From contig JAEZYD010000010.1 in the NCBI GenBank assembly GCA_023419375.1, positions 70,348 through 134,347 on the forward strand: a DNA stretch of 64,000 bases. Reading direction: 5' to 3'. This document shows, one piece after another, positions 50,886-60,049 of the stretch; the stretch's first letter is position 1, and each line of letters starts with the position of its first letter. Origin of the DNA: Pseudomonadota bacterium (GTDB lineage: Bacteria; Desulfobacterota; Desulfovibrionia; Desulfovibrionales; Desulfovibrionaceae). A program made the translations under genes and the position numbers. The notes under the pieces were generated by a model. The model saw only the letters and a list, made by a program, of their open reading frames with translations, ran no database searches and was not told the origin of the DNA.

Positions 50886-52457
50886 CTATTTGCGGAAGGC
50901 CTGCTTCCAGGTAAATTTTACTATGGACATCATGTCCGTGAGGCTGCTCTTGCCGCCAATCAGGCTCCCGGCGCTCTTGCCTCGCGCAAGCGGGTCAAGC
51001 AGCGGCGGAATGGGAGTATTGCCTGAAATGGCAGGCTGCGCATCCTGCGTGGTGCGGGTGTTCTGCGGTGACTGGGCTGCGCCCTCATGCTCGCCCCACA
51101 AGGATATGACTGGCGAGGAGGCACCCTGCCCGGCGCGCAGATTGCCTGATCTGGCGGCAGAACCCTGCTGGGATGGCGTGCCCGGTCCGTCCTCATCGGC
51201 AAGGGCAATGCCAACTTGCCCGCGTTGCCGTGCGCCAGCCTGGGGGGCTGTGCCTGTGGTCTGAGCCTGATTGGTCTGCACATTGCCCATTTGCGCCTGG
51301 CCCACCTGCATCAGGGGGTCATTTGCCCATTCTGCGGGCGCGCCTTCTGCGTCCCCGCGCTCTCTGGCGGCCTGTCGGCCTGCCCGCCACTGACGTTCTG
51401 CCGCGTCTTCAAGCTTTTTGGCCTCGGCCTCACGGGCCAGGGTTTCAAGCGTGGTGCGGATTTCTGCGGTCAAGGCTTCGGCGTCAGCGCCAAGGGCCTG
51501 TTCGAGGCAGGCTTCCATGCTTTTCAGCATGTCGTCCGGGGTATCTGTTGCAAGGCAAATCTGCGCCATGCGCTCACTGATCTGCTCTCTGGGGGTGATT
51601 TCGTACCCCTGAGCCAAAATTCCTGCTGCAAAATCAAAATTGCCCTGGCGTATCTGCTGCAAAGCTTCGGATAAAAACGGGCTGCGCGCTGTAGGATCTT
51701 CCTGAAGCATACGGCCATAAACCGCGCGGGCGCGGTTCCACTGCCGCGCGCGCACAAAGGTGGCAGCCGCCAGCGAAAGATAGTGGCGGTAGCGGGCCAT
51801 GTCGCCCTTGCCCTTCCACGCGGCGGCCATGCCCAGCTCCGCCTTGCCCTGAATAAGCGCGCCCCGCATGGCCCGTTGGAAGGCGTTGATGGCGCTGTTC
51901 CATTTGCGTTGCTCAAGGCATTGCATGCCCACGCGAAAATAGTCTTCGGGCTGGCGGATGGGCTTGAGCAGGATGCCGTAGGTGGCCACGGCTTCATCAA
52001 AGGCTTTGGTGTCGGCAAGGTGGGCGGCTTTTTCCAGATCTTCAAGCGAAGAACGCGAGTTGGCCAAAAAATCAAGATGGGCCTTGAGCTGGCTGAAGGA
52101 GTAAGGCCTCGATATGAGGGCGCTTGCGCCGCAGCCGAGGGTGCGGAGCTGCTCCACCTCGCTGTCGTGAGGCAGAATCAGCAGAATGGGCATGTCGAGC
52201 AGCAGGGGGTGCAGGCGCAAGATGGCGCAGAACTGTTCGCCGTCCATATCAGAAAGGCGCTGCGAGCAGATGACCACGTCGGGCTTGAAAGAAGGGGGAA
52301 ATTCGTCAAGGCCAGCCAGCATGCGGGCTGCCGCCACGCCAGAGGTCAGACCCTCAATGCGGTCAACCCCGACTTCGCGCAGTGCGCGTCTGTCCAGAGC
52401 GGCCATTGATTCGCTTTCACTGAGAAGAAGAACATGGATCTGCCGTGGGCGGGTCAT
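50886..52457 (-). CDS. Pseudoreceiver protein with TPR-like repeats and disordered tail
   Basis: A 523-residue cytoplasmic protein. Residues ~6-130 form a receiver (CheY-like) fold, but the phospho-acceptor Asp is replaced: PDVVICSQRLSDMDG has Ser65 there, the acidic pair is SES rather than DD, and the usual Lys is Arg117 (SRPY). It is thus unlikely to be phosphorylated. Residues ~140-350 are helical repeats of TPR type (DYFRVGMQCLEQRKWNSAINAFQRAM). Residues ~360-490 are Gln/Ala/Gly-rich and probably disordered. It may be a scaffold or adaptor in a signalling complex. It is monocistronic. Confidence 0.8.
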   Translation of the reverse strand: MTRPRQIHVLLLSESESMAALDRRALREVGVDRIEGLTSGVAAARMLAGLDEFPPSFKPDVVICSQRLSDMDGEQFCAILRLHPLLLDMPILLILPHDSEVEQLRTLGCGASALISRPYSFSQLKAHLDFLANSRSSLEDLEKAAHLADTKAFDEAVATYGILLKPIRQPEDYFRVGMQCLEQRKWNSAINAFQRAMRGALIQGKAELGMAAAWKGKGDMARYRHYLSLAAATFVRARQWNRARAVYGRMLQEDPTARSPFLSEALQQIRQGNFDFAAGILAQGYEITPREQISERMAQICLATDTPDDMLKSMEACLEQALGADAEALTAEIRTTLETLAREAEAKKLEDAAERQWRAGRQAARERGDAEGAPAEWANDPLMQVGQAQMGNVQTNQAQTTGTAPQAGARQRGQVGIALADEDGPGTPSQQGSAARSGNLRAGQGASSPVISLWGEHEGAAQSPQNTRTTQDAQPAISGNTPIPPLLDPLARGKSAGSLIGGKSSLTDMMSIVKFTWKQAFRK

Positions 52458-52621
52458 GCTTGTCCTTGTCGGAATAACCAGTTGAAAAGCTGCCGGCAGG
52501 AAGGGCCAGCAGTGGCTCCCGTAAATGCACTATACCCGCTGGAGCGGGCTTGCGCAAGAAAACAGGGCCGTGAAATTTGATGAATGCCTGTCGCGAATGA
52601 GTGTAAGTATTATGCCTCAAT

Positions 52622-52660
52622 AAAAAAACACCTTGTCGCTGGTCGTGGCGGCAAGGTGTT
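52622..52660 (-). terminator. Rho-independent terminator of the zinc-ribbon gene
   Basis: AACACCTTG (52627-52635) pairs with CAAGGTGTT (52652-52660), and the minus strand continues with seven T residues. Confidence 0.88.
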
Positions 52661-52686
52661 CATGTGTCTGATCTGTCAGAACCAGC

Positions 52687-53085
52687 CTAATTGGCAAAGG
52701 GTATTATGCGCGCACGTTGCTGTGCCTCCTCGCTGCCGCAGAATTCCGGCGGGCAGGAGAGAACCGCGTGGCAGTAGGGGCAGTGCAGCGTCCCATCTGC
52801 CCGTTCAAGGCGGATAAGCCCGCCCTCGTTTTCGTAGCAGCGCGGGCAGAAGGGCCCAAGATTTATATCCTTGGCCTTGAGCCAGTAGAGGCCGTTGCGG
52901 CGGAACAGGTTGCTGGCAAGCTCAACAACTTCTTCAAGGGTCTTCAGGCGGGTCTGCAACAGGTTGAGTTCATCGTGCAGGGCTATGCTGCGCGATTGCA
53001 CTTCCATGAGCAGGCGGCGGGCCTGTTCGACATGCCCGGAGGCAAAAAGGTCGTTGATTTCTTTGAATAGTCGATAGTGCAGCAT
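52687..53085 (-). CDS. Small zinc-ribbon protein of unknown function
   Basis: A 132-residue protein. The first ~75 residues are helical (possible coiled coil, HYRLFKEINDLFASGHVEQARRLL and a following helix). The rest carries FCPRCYENEGG and LHCPYCHAVLSCP, two CxxC pairs that should bind zinc. It is not recognised as a named family. The start at 53085 is chosen over ATG 53100 because GGGGAAG lies 9 bases before it and the family-like helix begins there; either is possible. It has its own terminator. Confidence 0.7.
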   Translation of the reverse strand: MLHYRLFKEINDLFASGHVEQARRLLMEVQSRSIALHDELNLLQTRLKTLEEVVELASNLFRRNGLYWLKAKDINLGPFCPRCYENEGGLIRLERADGTLHCPYCHAVLSCPPEFCGSEEAQQRARIIPFAN

Positions 53086-53420
53086 GGTTCGCTTCCCCAT
53101 TGCTGCTAATAATCGGAGCAAAACGCTATATCTTTAGGGATGGAAAATCGGCCATTGGCGCGGTCTGAAAAATTTTATCCATGATTTTAGCATGTTGGTG
53201 GGGCATTTTTTATTTAGAATATTTTTAGAGTTCTGGAAAAACCCTGAATTTGCCAGGCGCAGGCTTGGCTGCACACGCTCCGGCATGCCCGTAAGAACTG
53301 CCATATCGCCTCTGAAAAGCGTTACCTGTGCGAAAAATGGGGAAAACAGAAGATTCCCAAACCCACGGCACATCCGTGCAATGCGGGCGTGGTAAAGATA
53401 AAGAGAATTGTTGCGGCTGG
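53086..53420. other. Intergenic region, partly AT-rich
   Basis: 335 bases between two minus-strand genes. 53160-53230 is AT-rich and may carry the zinc-ribbon gene's promoter, but no clear -35/-10 pair or terminator was found, and no gene is supported. Confidence 0.45.
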
Positions 53421-54035
53421 TTACATCTTTCGGCGTGAAATCGGATCAAGAGAACGCAGCATTTCGCGATATCGGGTTTCTTCATCCGCAGAGAGAGAGG
53501 GGGGCAGCTCGCCGTGGCGCAACAGGGCGCCGCCCAGCATATCGGCTTCTTTTTGGGCGCCGACGCGGCGCACCATGTCGGTGGCGGCATCAGGAATCGG
53601 TGTGGTGACTTCCACTGCAGTGCTTTGTTCCGCCCTTTGCTGCTCCTCGGCAGAAAGGCGCAGCACTTCCTCTTCCACAAGAATGGGTGCCCCTGCGCGC
53701 ATGGCCAGGGCGATGGCGTCCGAGGGGCGGCAGTCCACGCGCGTTCTGCCCTCCGGGCCGGAGAGCACAAGCACCGCGTAGAAGGTGCCTTCGCGCAGGT
53801 CGTTGATCTCCACGCGCCGCAGCTCGGCCTTGAAGGCTTTGAGCGTCATGAGAAAGAGGTCGTGCGTGAGCGGACGGGGCAGGCTTTCGTTGTTGAGTAC
53901 AAGAGAAATGGCCATGGCCTCCATGGCTCCCACCCAGACGGGCAGCACGGCATCGCCGCTGGCTTCGCGCAACACCACGATGGGCGTTTTGCTCTGCGGG
54001 TCGATGGTGAGGCCGAAAACGCGCATTTCTACCAT
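53421..54035 (-). CDS. Bifunctional nuclease domain (DUF151) protein
   Basis: A 204-residue protein. Residues ~1-135 match the BFN/DUF151 domain: VFGLTIDPQSKTPIVVLREASGDAVLPVWVG is its first part and RVDCRPSDAIALAMRAGAPILVEEEVL its conserved core. The C-terminal ~65 residues are variable, with an acidic helix. Family members in plants and Thermotoga have nuclease-like folds, but the bacterial role is unclear. It overlaps the miaB stop by 7 bases, so the pair is cotranscribed, with miaB first. Confidence 0.88.
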   Translation of the reverse strand: MVEMRVFGLTIDPQSKTPIVVLREASGDAVLPVWVGAMEAMAISLVLNNESLPRPLTHDLFLMTLKAFKAELRRVEINDLREGTFYAVLVLSGPEGRTRVDCRPSDAIALAMRAGAPILVEEEVLRLSAEEQQRAEQSTAVEVTTPIPDAATDMVRRVGAQKEADMLGGALLRHGELPPSLSADEETRYREMLRSLDPISRRKM

Positions 54036-55384
54036 GGTTCCCCCAATCTTTGGGCCATGAGGCTGTGCTTCTTGGCCTCTGTGATGCTCACCCGCACCAT
54101 GCGGCCCGTGTGATCCACTTGCGGCGGCAGCTCCACATGCACGGGCGCGCCGTATGGGTCGCGGCCTTGCCAGCTTGGCTCCGGTCCCTGGCCTTCCTTG
54201 GGGCTGCGGTTTTCGATCAGCAGGGTGGTTTCGCCGCCCACCCGCTGCTGCAACCAGCGCGCGCCAAGTTCATCCTGAAGGGCCTGGAGGCGCAACAGCC
54301 TGTCCTGGGCAACGTCGGCGGGGATTTTGTCGGGGAACAGCGAGGCCCGCGTTCCTGGCCTGTCTGAGTAACAAAAGGAGAAGCTGGACATGAAGTTGCT
54401 GGCGCGCATCATCTGCAGCGTGTCCTGAAAATCCTGCTCGCTTTCGCCGGGAAAGCCCACAATAAGATCCGTGGAGAGGGCCAGATCGGGCCGGGCTGCG
54501 CGCAGGCGCTCCACCAGATCAAGAAAGGCGGCGCTGTCGTAGCGGCGCTTCATGCGGGCCAGCACCGCGTCCGAACCTGCCTGCATGGGCAGGTGCAGGC
54601 GGGGGCAGAGCTGGGGCAGATCCGCAAAGGCGGCCACATCTTCCGGCCCCATATCCTTGGGATGCGGGGTAACGTAGCGCAGGCGCTCAAGGCCCGGCAG
54701 GGCGGCAACCTTGCGCAGCAGGGCGGCAAAGCTTGTGCCGTCGCCGCTTTTGTCCTGCCCGAAGGCGTTGACGTTCTGCCCAAGCAGGGTGATTTCCCGC
54801 GCGCCGTTGTCGATCAGCGCCTTGCATTCGTCAAGAATAGCCGTGCTGCTGCGCGATTTCTGGCGGCCTCGGGTGAAGGGCACAATGCAGTAGGCGCAGA
54901 AATTGTCGCAACCCTGCATGATATTGGCATAGGCCACGGAACCGCTGACCACGCCAGGTTCGGTTGTGCCCTCGCGCTCCACATACTGGCTTGTAAAATC
55001 GAGCAGGGAGAGGCGCTGGGCGGGATTTTCCAGCAGGCGCTCGATGGCCTGCGGGGCATTGCCTATGCCGTCGCTGCCCGCCACAAGGCGCACCTGGCTT
55101 TCTTTTTCAAAGATGCTTTCGCCAAGCTGCTGGGCCACGCATCCAGCCACGCACACCAGCACGGCGGGGTTGCCGCCCGAAACCTGACGGATGCGGCCAA
55201 GCGTGCTCATAACCTTTTGCTCCGGCTTTTCACGCACGGAACAGGTATTGACCACCACCACCTGCGCGTCTTCAAGCGGCGCTTCAAAAAAACCGCGAGC
55301 GCCGAGCGCACGCCCCAGCCAGTGGGAGTCGTGCACGTTCATCTGACAGCCAAAAGTGATGATATGGTAGGTCTTTTCAATCAT
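54029..55384 (-). CDS. miaB: tRNA methylthiotransferase MiaB
   Basis: A 451-residue radical SAM methylthiotransferase that makes ms2i6A at tRNA position 37. The N-terminal MTTase domain binds an auxiliary [4Fe-4S] through C13, C48 and C82 (TFGCQMN, NTCSVRE, VCVAGCVAQ). The radical SAM site is C159-x3-C163-x2-C166 (GCDNFCAYCIVPFTRG), and a TRAM domain lies at the end (~385-445). Motif order separates MiaB from RimO and MtaB. The downstream DUF151 gene overlaps its end. Confidence 0.95.
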   Translation of the reverse strand: MIEKTYHIITFGCQMNVHDSHWLGRALGARGFFEAPLEDAQVVVVNTCSVREKPEQKVMSTLGRIRQVSGGNPAVLVCVAGCVAQQLGESIFEKESQVRLVAGSDGIGNAPQAIERLLENPAQRLSLLDFTSQYVEREGTTEPGVVSGSVAYANIMQGCDNFCAYCIVPFTRGRQKSRSSTAILDECKALIDNGAREITLLGQNVNAFGQDKSGDGTSFAALLRKVAALPGLERLRYVTPHPKDMGPEDVAAFADLPQLCPRLHLPMQAGSDAVLARMKRRYDSAAFLDLVERLRAARPDLALSTDLIVGFPGESEQDFQDTLQMMRASNFMSSFSFCYSDRPGTRASLFPDKIPADVAQDRLLRLQALQDELGARWLQQRVGGETTLLIENRSPKEGQGPEPSWQGRDPYGAPVHVELPPQVDHTGRMVRVSITEAKKHSLMAQRLGEPW

Positions 55385-55393
55385 GATCTTGTA

Positions 55394-55768
55394 TTACTGC
55401 TCAATGTCCAGGTCTGCATCGTACATGCCATGCGCGCCTTCTTCTTCAAGGGCGGCCACGCGGTCTTCAAGCCAGTCAAGCACGGCGCGGGCCGTGTGGT
55501 AGTTGAGCAGCACGCGGCTGTGGATGCAGCGGTTCACTTCGCGCGCGTCCATTTCGCCGGGGGTCATTTCGTGGCCGATGGAGCCGTCGGGGGCCACAAG
55601 CTGCTCAGAGAAAGCGGGCAGGGCATCGCTTTCGTGATAAAAATTCATCTCGATCTCGCCCTGCGGGTTTATGCCGCCCCAAACGCCGTGGGCTGTTTGC
55701 AGTCTTGCGTTTTCATCCATCTGATATTTATAGCGGATCTTTCCGGGGTGGTCACTGGGCTTGTTCAT
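55394..55768 (-). CDS. Hypothetical acidic protein upstream of miaB
   Basis: A 124-residue acidic protein (pattern KIRYKYQMDENARLQTAHGVWGG...EIEMNFYHES) ending in a strongly acidic tail (YDADLDIEQ). Its layout, a beta-rich half followed by ARAVLDWLEDRVAALEEE, resembles small DUF3467-type proteins, but I cannot confirm this. It is 9 bases before miaB on the same strand and probably cotranscribed. No signal peptide or metal motif is seen. Confidence 0.6.
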   Translation of the reverse strand: MNKPSDHPGKIRYKYQMDENARLQTAHGVWGGINPQGEIEMNFYHESDALPAFSEQLVAPDGSIGHEMTPGEMDAREVNRCIHSRVLLNYHTARAVLDWLEDRVAALEEEGAHGMYDADLDIEQ

Positions 55769-56150
55769 GCGGCATCCTTGTGGTGTGTGGTATCAGAAGC
55801 CTGGCCGCTGGCTGAGGCTCCGTTTGCAACGACATCAGCTGTGCGGCAATTGCATATGATAAAAAAGAGGCCCTGCCAAGTAAAGGCAACATGCTCTCCA
55901 CGCTGCGGGCGGCATTGCTTTGTATGGATCATGCCCGGTCTGCCCGCTGCAAAAAATTTGGAGCGAAAGAATCAAATGACCGTAAAAGGCAGCGCCAGCC
56001 CCGCTCTGCGGCTCATGCAACAGCCTTGCTGCGGCAAACATGCTCTTGACGATGTGCCTTGCATGGATAGAATATCTGCTGCGGCTCATAAGCACGGTCA
56101 GGCGCGGCAGCGCGCGGGCTAATCAGGCAATGAGCATCCAAGGAGAACAA
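55769..56150. other. Intergenic region between divergent hypothetical genes
   Basis: 382 bases holding the promoters of the miaB operon (minus) and the next plus-strand gene. I see no gene, strong dyad or terminator in it. Confidence 0.45.
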
Positions 56151-56732
56151 GTGAGCGAGGCAAGCAGCAAACCGTATGAAATCCGGCGGCATGAAATGCA
56201 GCCCTACTTTGATCTGGAAGCCTTCATGTCCATGAGCAAGGAAACGCGCCTTGGCGGTGCGATCCTTGAACGTCTTGTGGGCCTGTGGGGCGAATGGCTG
56301 CCGCAACTGAACGTCTGTGAGATTGCGGCTGGCAAAATTTCGTATCTGGCTGTCTGGCTGCCGGAAGAAGTGGAAAATTTTGTGGATGAAGCCTGGGGCA
56401 AATCAGCCTCTGACGGCTTTATGATCAACAACCTTGCCCAGTTTATGTGCATGGCTGCCGTGCAGGAGGCCCTGCCGCAGGTGGAAGACGCCGGTTGCGC
56501 GCCTTCGCCGCGCCCCACGGAAACGCTGCGCGAGGCGCTGGCCTCGTTGGGCATTGAATACCGCGAGGCGTTCGGCACCCTTACGCGCCGTTATGCCGTG
56601 GTGACGCACTATCCCTTTAAGGGCGGCTGCGAGATTTGCCATCTTCAGGCCCAGTGTCCCAAGGGGCAGGGTCAGGCTGAAAGCCCGAGCATTCTTTTGC
56701 CGGGGCATGAGGCCGGTTCGGGCGATAACTAA
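56151..56732 (+). CDS. Hypothetical protein with C-terminal cysteine motif (GTG start)
   Basis: A 193-residue protein I do not recognise. A mostly helical body (YFDLEAFMSMSKETRLGGAI ... FMINNLAQFMCMAAVQEALP) ends in a basic stretch and CEICHLQAQCPKG, a three-Cys motif that may bind zinc or an iron-sulfur cluster. I chose GTG 56151, with AAGGAG 5 bases upstream, over ATG 56130, which has only a weak site. It stands alone on the plus strand. Confidence 0.7.
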   Translation: MSEASSKPYEIRRHEMQPYFDLEAFMSMSKETRLGGAILERLVGLWGEWLPQLNVCEIAAGKISYLAVWLPEEVENFVDEAWGKSASDGFMINNLAQFMCMAAVQEALPQVEDAGCAPSPRPTETLREALASLGIEYREAFGTLTRRYAVVTHYPFKGGCEICHLQAQCPKGQGQAESPSILLPGHEAGSGDN

Positions 56733-56842
56733 GTGCTGGAACGGGCGGCTGTTTCTGAAAATGCCGTTTCTGCTCCCGGCTGCGCGCCGCAAAGCGCGAT
56801 CAACAGCCACGCGGGGTGCAAAATGCTTTTCGGCAACAGCCG

Positions 56843-57121
56843 CTAACGGCCTTCCATCACCAGGGTGCGGGCTACTCCGGCAGGAGTGCGCACCACAAGT
56901 TCCACAGTGCGGGCATTGCGGGCAACCGATTCAACGAGGCAGGTTTCCGTGGCGTCCTTGTCATAGTTGCGCACATCCACCGTGTCGCCCTTGGACGGAA
57001 CACGGTCGGGGATGACCTCGACAAGGTCGGCGGAATCGGCATCAAAGCCGTCCCAGGCCAGCGCGGGTATGGTCATGCAAAGGCAGCCCAGCAGGGCGGC
57101 TCCGAATAGCAGGTGTTTCAT
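56843..57121 (-). CDS. Small exported protein (DUF5334-like)
   Basis: A 92-residue protein with a clear signal peptide (MKHLLFGAALLGCLCMTIPALA, cut before WDGF). The mature 70 residues (WDGFDADSADLVEVIPD ... GDTVDVRNYD) look like the DUF5334 family, from memory; the function is unknown. Its ATG (57121-57119) overlaps the divergent moaA ATG (57120-57122) in the tetramer CATG, so each gene's leader lies in the other's coding region. Confidence 0.7.
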   Translation of the reverse strand: MKHLLFGAALLGCLCMTIPALAWDGFDADSADLVEVIPDRVPSKGDTVDVRNYDKDATETCLVESVARNARTVELVVRTPAGVARTLVMEGR

Positions 57122-58199
57122 GCAAGCATGTGTAAATCCATTTGCCCCTCTTGGCAACTGTGCCGCCCCCGGTGAAGAACTCGCGCCGCTGGCGCATCCC
57201 GCCCCCCTGTGTGATGGGCATGGCCGTGTGGTGCGGTATCTGCGCCTTTCTGTCACTGACCGCTGCAATCTGCGCTGCGCCTATTGCCGCAGCGAGATAA
57301 ACCAGAAGTTCATTCCGCACCCCAAGGTGCTGCGCTATGAAGAAATGGCGCGCCTTGTGGGCATGATGGCCGCACTGGGCGTTTCCAAGGTGCGGCTTAC
57401 CGGGGGCGAACCCTTTGCCCGCAAGGGCTGCGACGAACTGCTGCATCTGCTGCATACGCGTTACCCTTCCCTTGATCTGCGCCTGACCACCAACGGCACC
57501 CTGCTTGAGCCGCACATTCCGCTGCTGCGCTCTGTGGGCGTGAGCGCCGTCAATCTTTCTCTCGACAGTTTTGACCGCGAAACTTTTGCCAGGGTGACCG
57601 GGCGCGACCTGCTGCCCGCTGTTCTCGCCTCGCTGGACGGGCTGCTGCAGGCGGGCATTCGCGTGAAAATCAACGCTGTCGCCATGCGCGGCGTCAATGA
57701 CGGGCAGATGGACGATTTTGTTCATGCCGTGCGCACCATGCCCGTTGATCTGCGCTTTATCGAATTTATGCCCATGGGCAGCGGCACCCTCTGGGGGCCG
57801 GAAACGTTCTGGTCTGCCGCTGACATCCGGGCCGAAGCCGAGCGCCGTGTGCGTCTTGATCCCGTGCAGGACAGCAGCGCGGAGGCTGGCCCGGCCAAGA
57901 TGTTTGCCGTGCAGGGGGGCAAGGGCCGCATGGGCTTTATCACCGCGGTATCCTGCCATTTCTGCGGCACGTGCAACCGTCTGCGGCTTACCAGCGACGG
58001 CAACCTGCGCACCTGCCTGTTTGACGACAGGGAATACCATTTGCGGGGGCTTCTGCGTAATCCGCGCTTTGATGACGGGCATCTGGCCCGCGTGGTGCGT
58101 CTTGCCTGTGCCGGAAAGCCCATCGGGGCCGATCTGCTCAAGGCCCGCAAAAAAGGCTCCGCCGTGGCTGACAAACAGATGGTGGGCATTGGCGGTTAA
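57120..58199 (+). CDS. moaA: GTP 3',8-cyclase MoaA
   Basis: A 359-residue radical SAM enzyme, the first step of molybdenum cofactor synthesis. The N-terminal [4Fe-4S] is bound by C49-x3-C53-x2-C56 (DRCNLRCAYC). The second cluster is held by the C-terminal CHFCGTCNRLRLT and a Cys in LRTCLF. The chain ends in IGG, the conserved di-glycine that enters the active site. The ATG at 57120 has AGG 6 bases upstream; a later GTG (57231) would begin just before the conserved core. The ~35-residue N-terminal extension is longer than usual. Confidence 0.93.
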   Translation: MQACVNPFAPLGNCAAPGEELAPLAHPAPLCDGHGRVVRYLRLSVTDRCNLRCAYCRSEINQKFIPHPKVLRYEEMARLVGMMAALGVSKVRLTGGEPFARKGCDELLHLLHTRYPSLDLRLTTNGTLLEPHIPLLRSVGVSAVNLSLDSFDRETFARVTGRDLLPAVLASLDGLLQAGIRVKINAVAMRGVNDGQMDDFVHAVRTMPVDLRFIEFMPMGSGTLWGPETFWSAADIRAEAERRVRLDPVQDSSAEAGPAKMFAVQGGKGRMGFITAVSCHFCGTCNRLRLTSDGNLRTCLFDDREYHLRGLLRNPRFDDGHLARVVRLACAGKPIGADLLKARKKGSAVADKQMVGIGG

Positions 58200-58387
58200 T
58201 TGCCACTCAGATGTTGCAGCCGTGAGACCTGTGTTCCCTTGGCGTTGCGCCTTTTGCACGTTGAAATGCGGCACCGCAGCGGGAAGTTTCAAGGCGGCAG
58301 CGCCGTACACGGCAAGCGCCATTTGAAACCCTTCGCCTTTCAGTCTATGCTCTGGCGGTAGCAACCTTTACTTCTCGCAAGGAATCC

Positions 58388-58999
58388 ATGATCGCCTATC
58401 TTGAAGGCCGCCTGGCCGAAATATGGGGCAATGCCTGCCTGATCGTCACCGAAGGGGGCGTGGGGTACGAAGTGGCCCTGCCCGCCCACACCCTTGCCAG
58501 CCTGCCCGGCAGGGGGGAACACTTGGCGTTGTACACCAGCCTTGCCGTGCGTGAAGACGCGCTGGAACTCTTTGGTTTTGCCACCTTTGAAGAACGCCAG
58601 ACCTTTGAAGTGCTGGTTTCCATCTCCAAGGTGGGCGCGCGCACGGCCCTTGGCATCCTTTCCATTTTTCGGCCCGACGACCTGCGCCGGGTCGTGTTTG
58701 AGGATGACGTGCTGGCCCTTACCCGCGTTTCGGGTATCGGCAAGAAAACCGCCGAACATGTGTTTCTTGAGCTGAAATACAAGCTCAAGGTCGAGGACGC
58801 CCCGCAGGCGGCGGCGCTGACCACCGGGTCGCGCCCCGGTTCCGTGTTCCGCGACGTGCTGGACGGCCTGGGCAATCTTGGCTACGAGCCGGACGAATGC
58901 GCGCCCCTGGTTAAAAAACTGCTGCACGAAGAGCCTGATCTGGATGTGACCGGCGCGCTGCGCGCCACCCTCAAGGCCCTTGCCAAGGGGAAGGTCTGA
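58388..58999 (+). CDS. ruvA: Holliday junction protein RuvA
   Basis: A 203-residue subunit that binds Holliday junctions and loads RuvB helicase for branch migration. MIAYLEGRLAEIW starts the OB fold, helix-hairpin-helix motifs are at ~70-130 (VSKVGARTALGILS and VSGIGKKTAEHVFLELK), and the C-terminal domain III (~155-200) contacts RuvB. AAGGA precedes the ATG. It shares one base with ruvB (TGATG). ruvC is not in the window. Confidence 0.95.
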   Translation: MIAYLEGRLAEIWGNACLIVTEGGVGYEVALPAHTLASLPGRGEHLALYTSLAVREDALELFGFATFEERQTFEVLVSISKVGARTALGILSIFRPDDLRRVVFEDDVLALTRVSGIGKKTAEHVFLELKYKLKVEDAPQAAALTTGSRPGSVFRDVLDGLGNLGYEPDECAPLVKKLLHEEPDLDVTGALRATLKALAKGKV

Positions 59000-59991
59000 T
59001 GACCGATCTTGCGAACCCGTGCGTTGCGGAGTGCGGCACGGGCGTTGACGAAAGCGTACGCCCGCACAGCCTTGACGACTTTATCGGGCAGGATGAACTG
59101 CGCGCCAATCTGCGCGTGTACCTTGGTGCGGCGCGCGAGCGCGGCAAGGCGCTGGACCACACGCTTTTTTACGGCAATCCCGGGCTTGGCAAAACCACGC
59201 TTGCGCAGATCATGGCCTCCGAGCTGGGGGTCAACCTTGTCTGCACCTCCGGGCCGGTGCTTGAGCGCAGCGGCGACCTTGCCGCCATCCTCACCAATCT
59301 GAACAGGCACGACATCCTTTTTGTGGACGAAATCCACCGCATGCCCATTGCCGTGGAAGAAGTGCTGTATCCCGCCATGGAAGATTTCAAGCTCGATCTG
59401 GTCATCGGGCAGGGGCCTGCGGCGCGCACGGTCAAGATTGACCTTGAGCCCTTCACCCTTGTGGGGGCGACCACGCGCATGGGCTTGATCTCTTCGCCCC
59501 TGCGTGACCGATTCGGCATTGTGGCGCGGCTGGAATATTACAGCCCGGACGACCTTGCCCGCGTGGTGCAGCGCACGGCGCGCATCCTGGGCGTGGAGGT
59601 CTCCACTGACGGCGCGGCGGAAATTGGCCGCCGTTCGCGCGGCACGCCCCGCATTGCCAACCGCCTGTTGCGCCGTGTGCGCGATTTTGCCCTTGTGCAT
59701 GGTGACGGGCTGGTGACGGGCGAGCAGGCTTCGGCGGCGCTCAAGCGCATGGACGTGGACGAGCTGGGGCTGGATCAGATGGACCGCAAGCTGCTGGAAG
59801 TGCTCATTAAACACTATGACGGCGGCCCTGTGGGCATCAAAACCCTGGCCGTTGCCTGCTCGGAAGAAGTGCGAACCATTGAAGATATTTACGAGCCCTA
59901 TCTTATCCAGTGCGGTTTTTTAAAGCGTACGCCGCGTGGCCGCATGGCAACAGCTTTGGCCTACAGGCACTTGAAAATGCTGCTTTCTTAG
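58999..59991 (+). CDS. ruvB: Holliday junction helicase RuvB
   Basis: A 330-residue AAA+ ATPase that drives branch migration with RuvA. VRPHSLDDFIGQDELRANL opens the domain. Walker A is GNPGLGKTTLA (~54-64), Walker B is FVDEIHR (~103), and VGATTRMGLISSPLRDRFG holds sensor and arginine-finger residues. The C-terminal winged helix is at ~255-330. It starts in the ruvA stop codon. Confidence 0.96.
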   Translation: MTDLANPCVAECGTGVDESVRPHSLDDFIGQDELRANLRVYLGAARERGKALDHTLFYGNPGLGKTTLAQIMASELGVNLVCTSGPVLERSGDLAAILTNLNRHDILFVDEIHRMPIAVEEVLYPAMEDFKLDLVIGQGPAARTVKIDLEPFTLVGATTRMGLISSPLRDRFGIVARLEYYSPDDLARVVQRTARILGVEVSTDGAAEIGRRSRGTPRIANRLLRRVRDFALVHGDGLVTGEQASAALKRMDVDELGLDQMDRKLLEVLIKHYDGGPVGIKTLAVACSEEVRTIEDIYEPYLIQCGFLKRTPRGRMATALAYRHLKMLLS

Positions 59992-60049
59992 GTGTATGCT
60001 CTGCCCGGCCAATCGTACGCACCGCTCAGAACGCAAGGACGGAGAAAGC

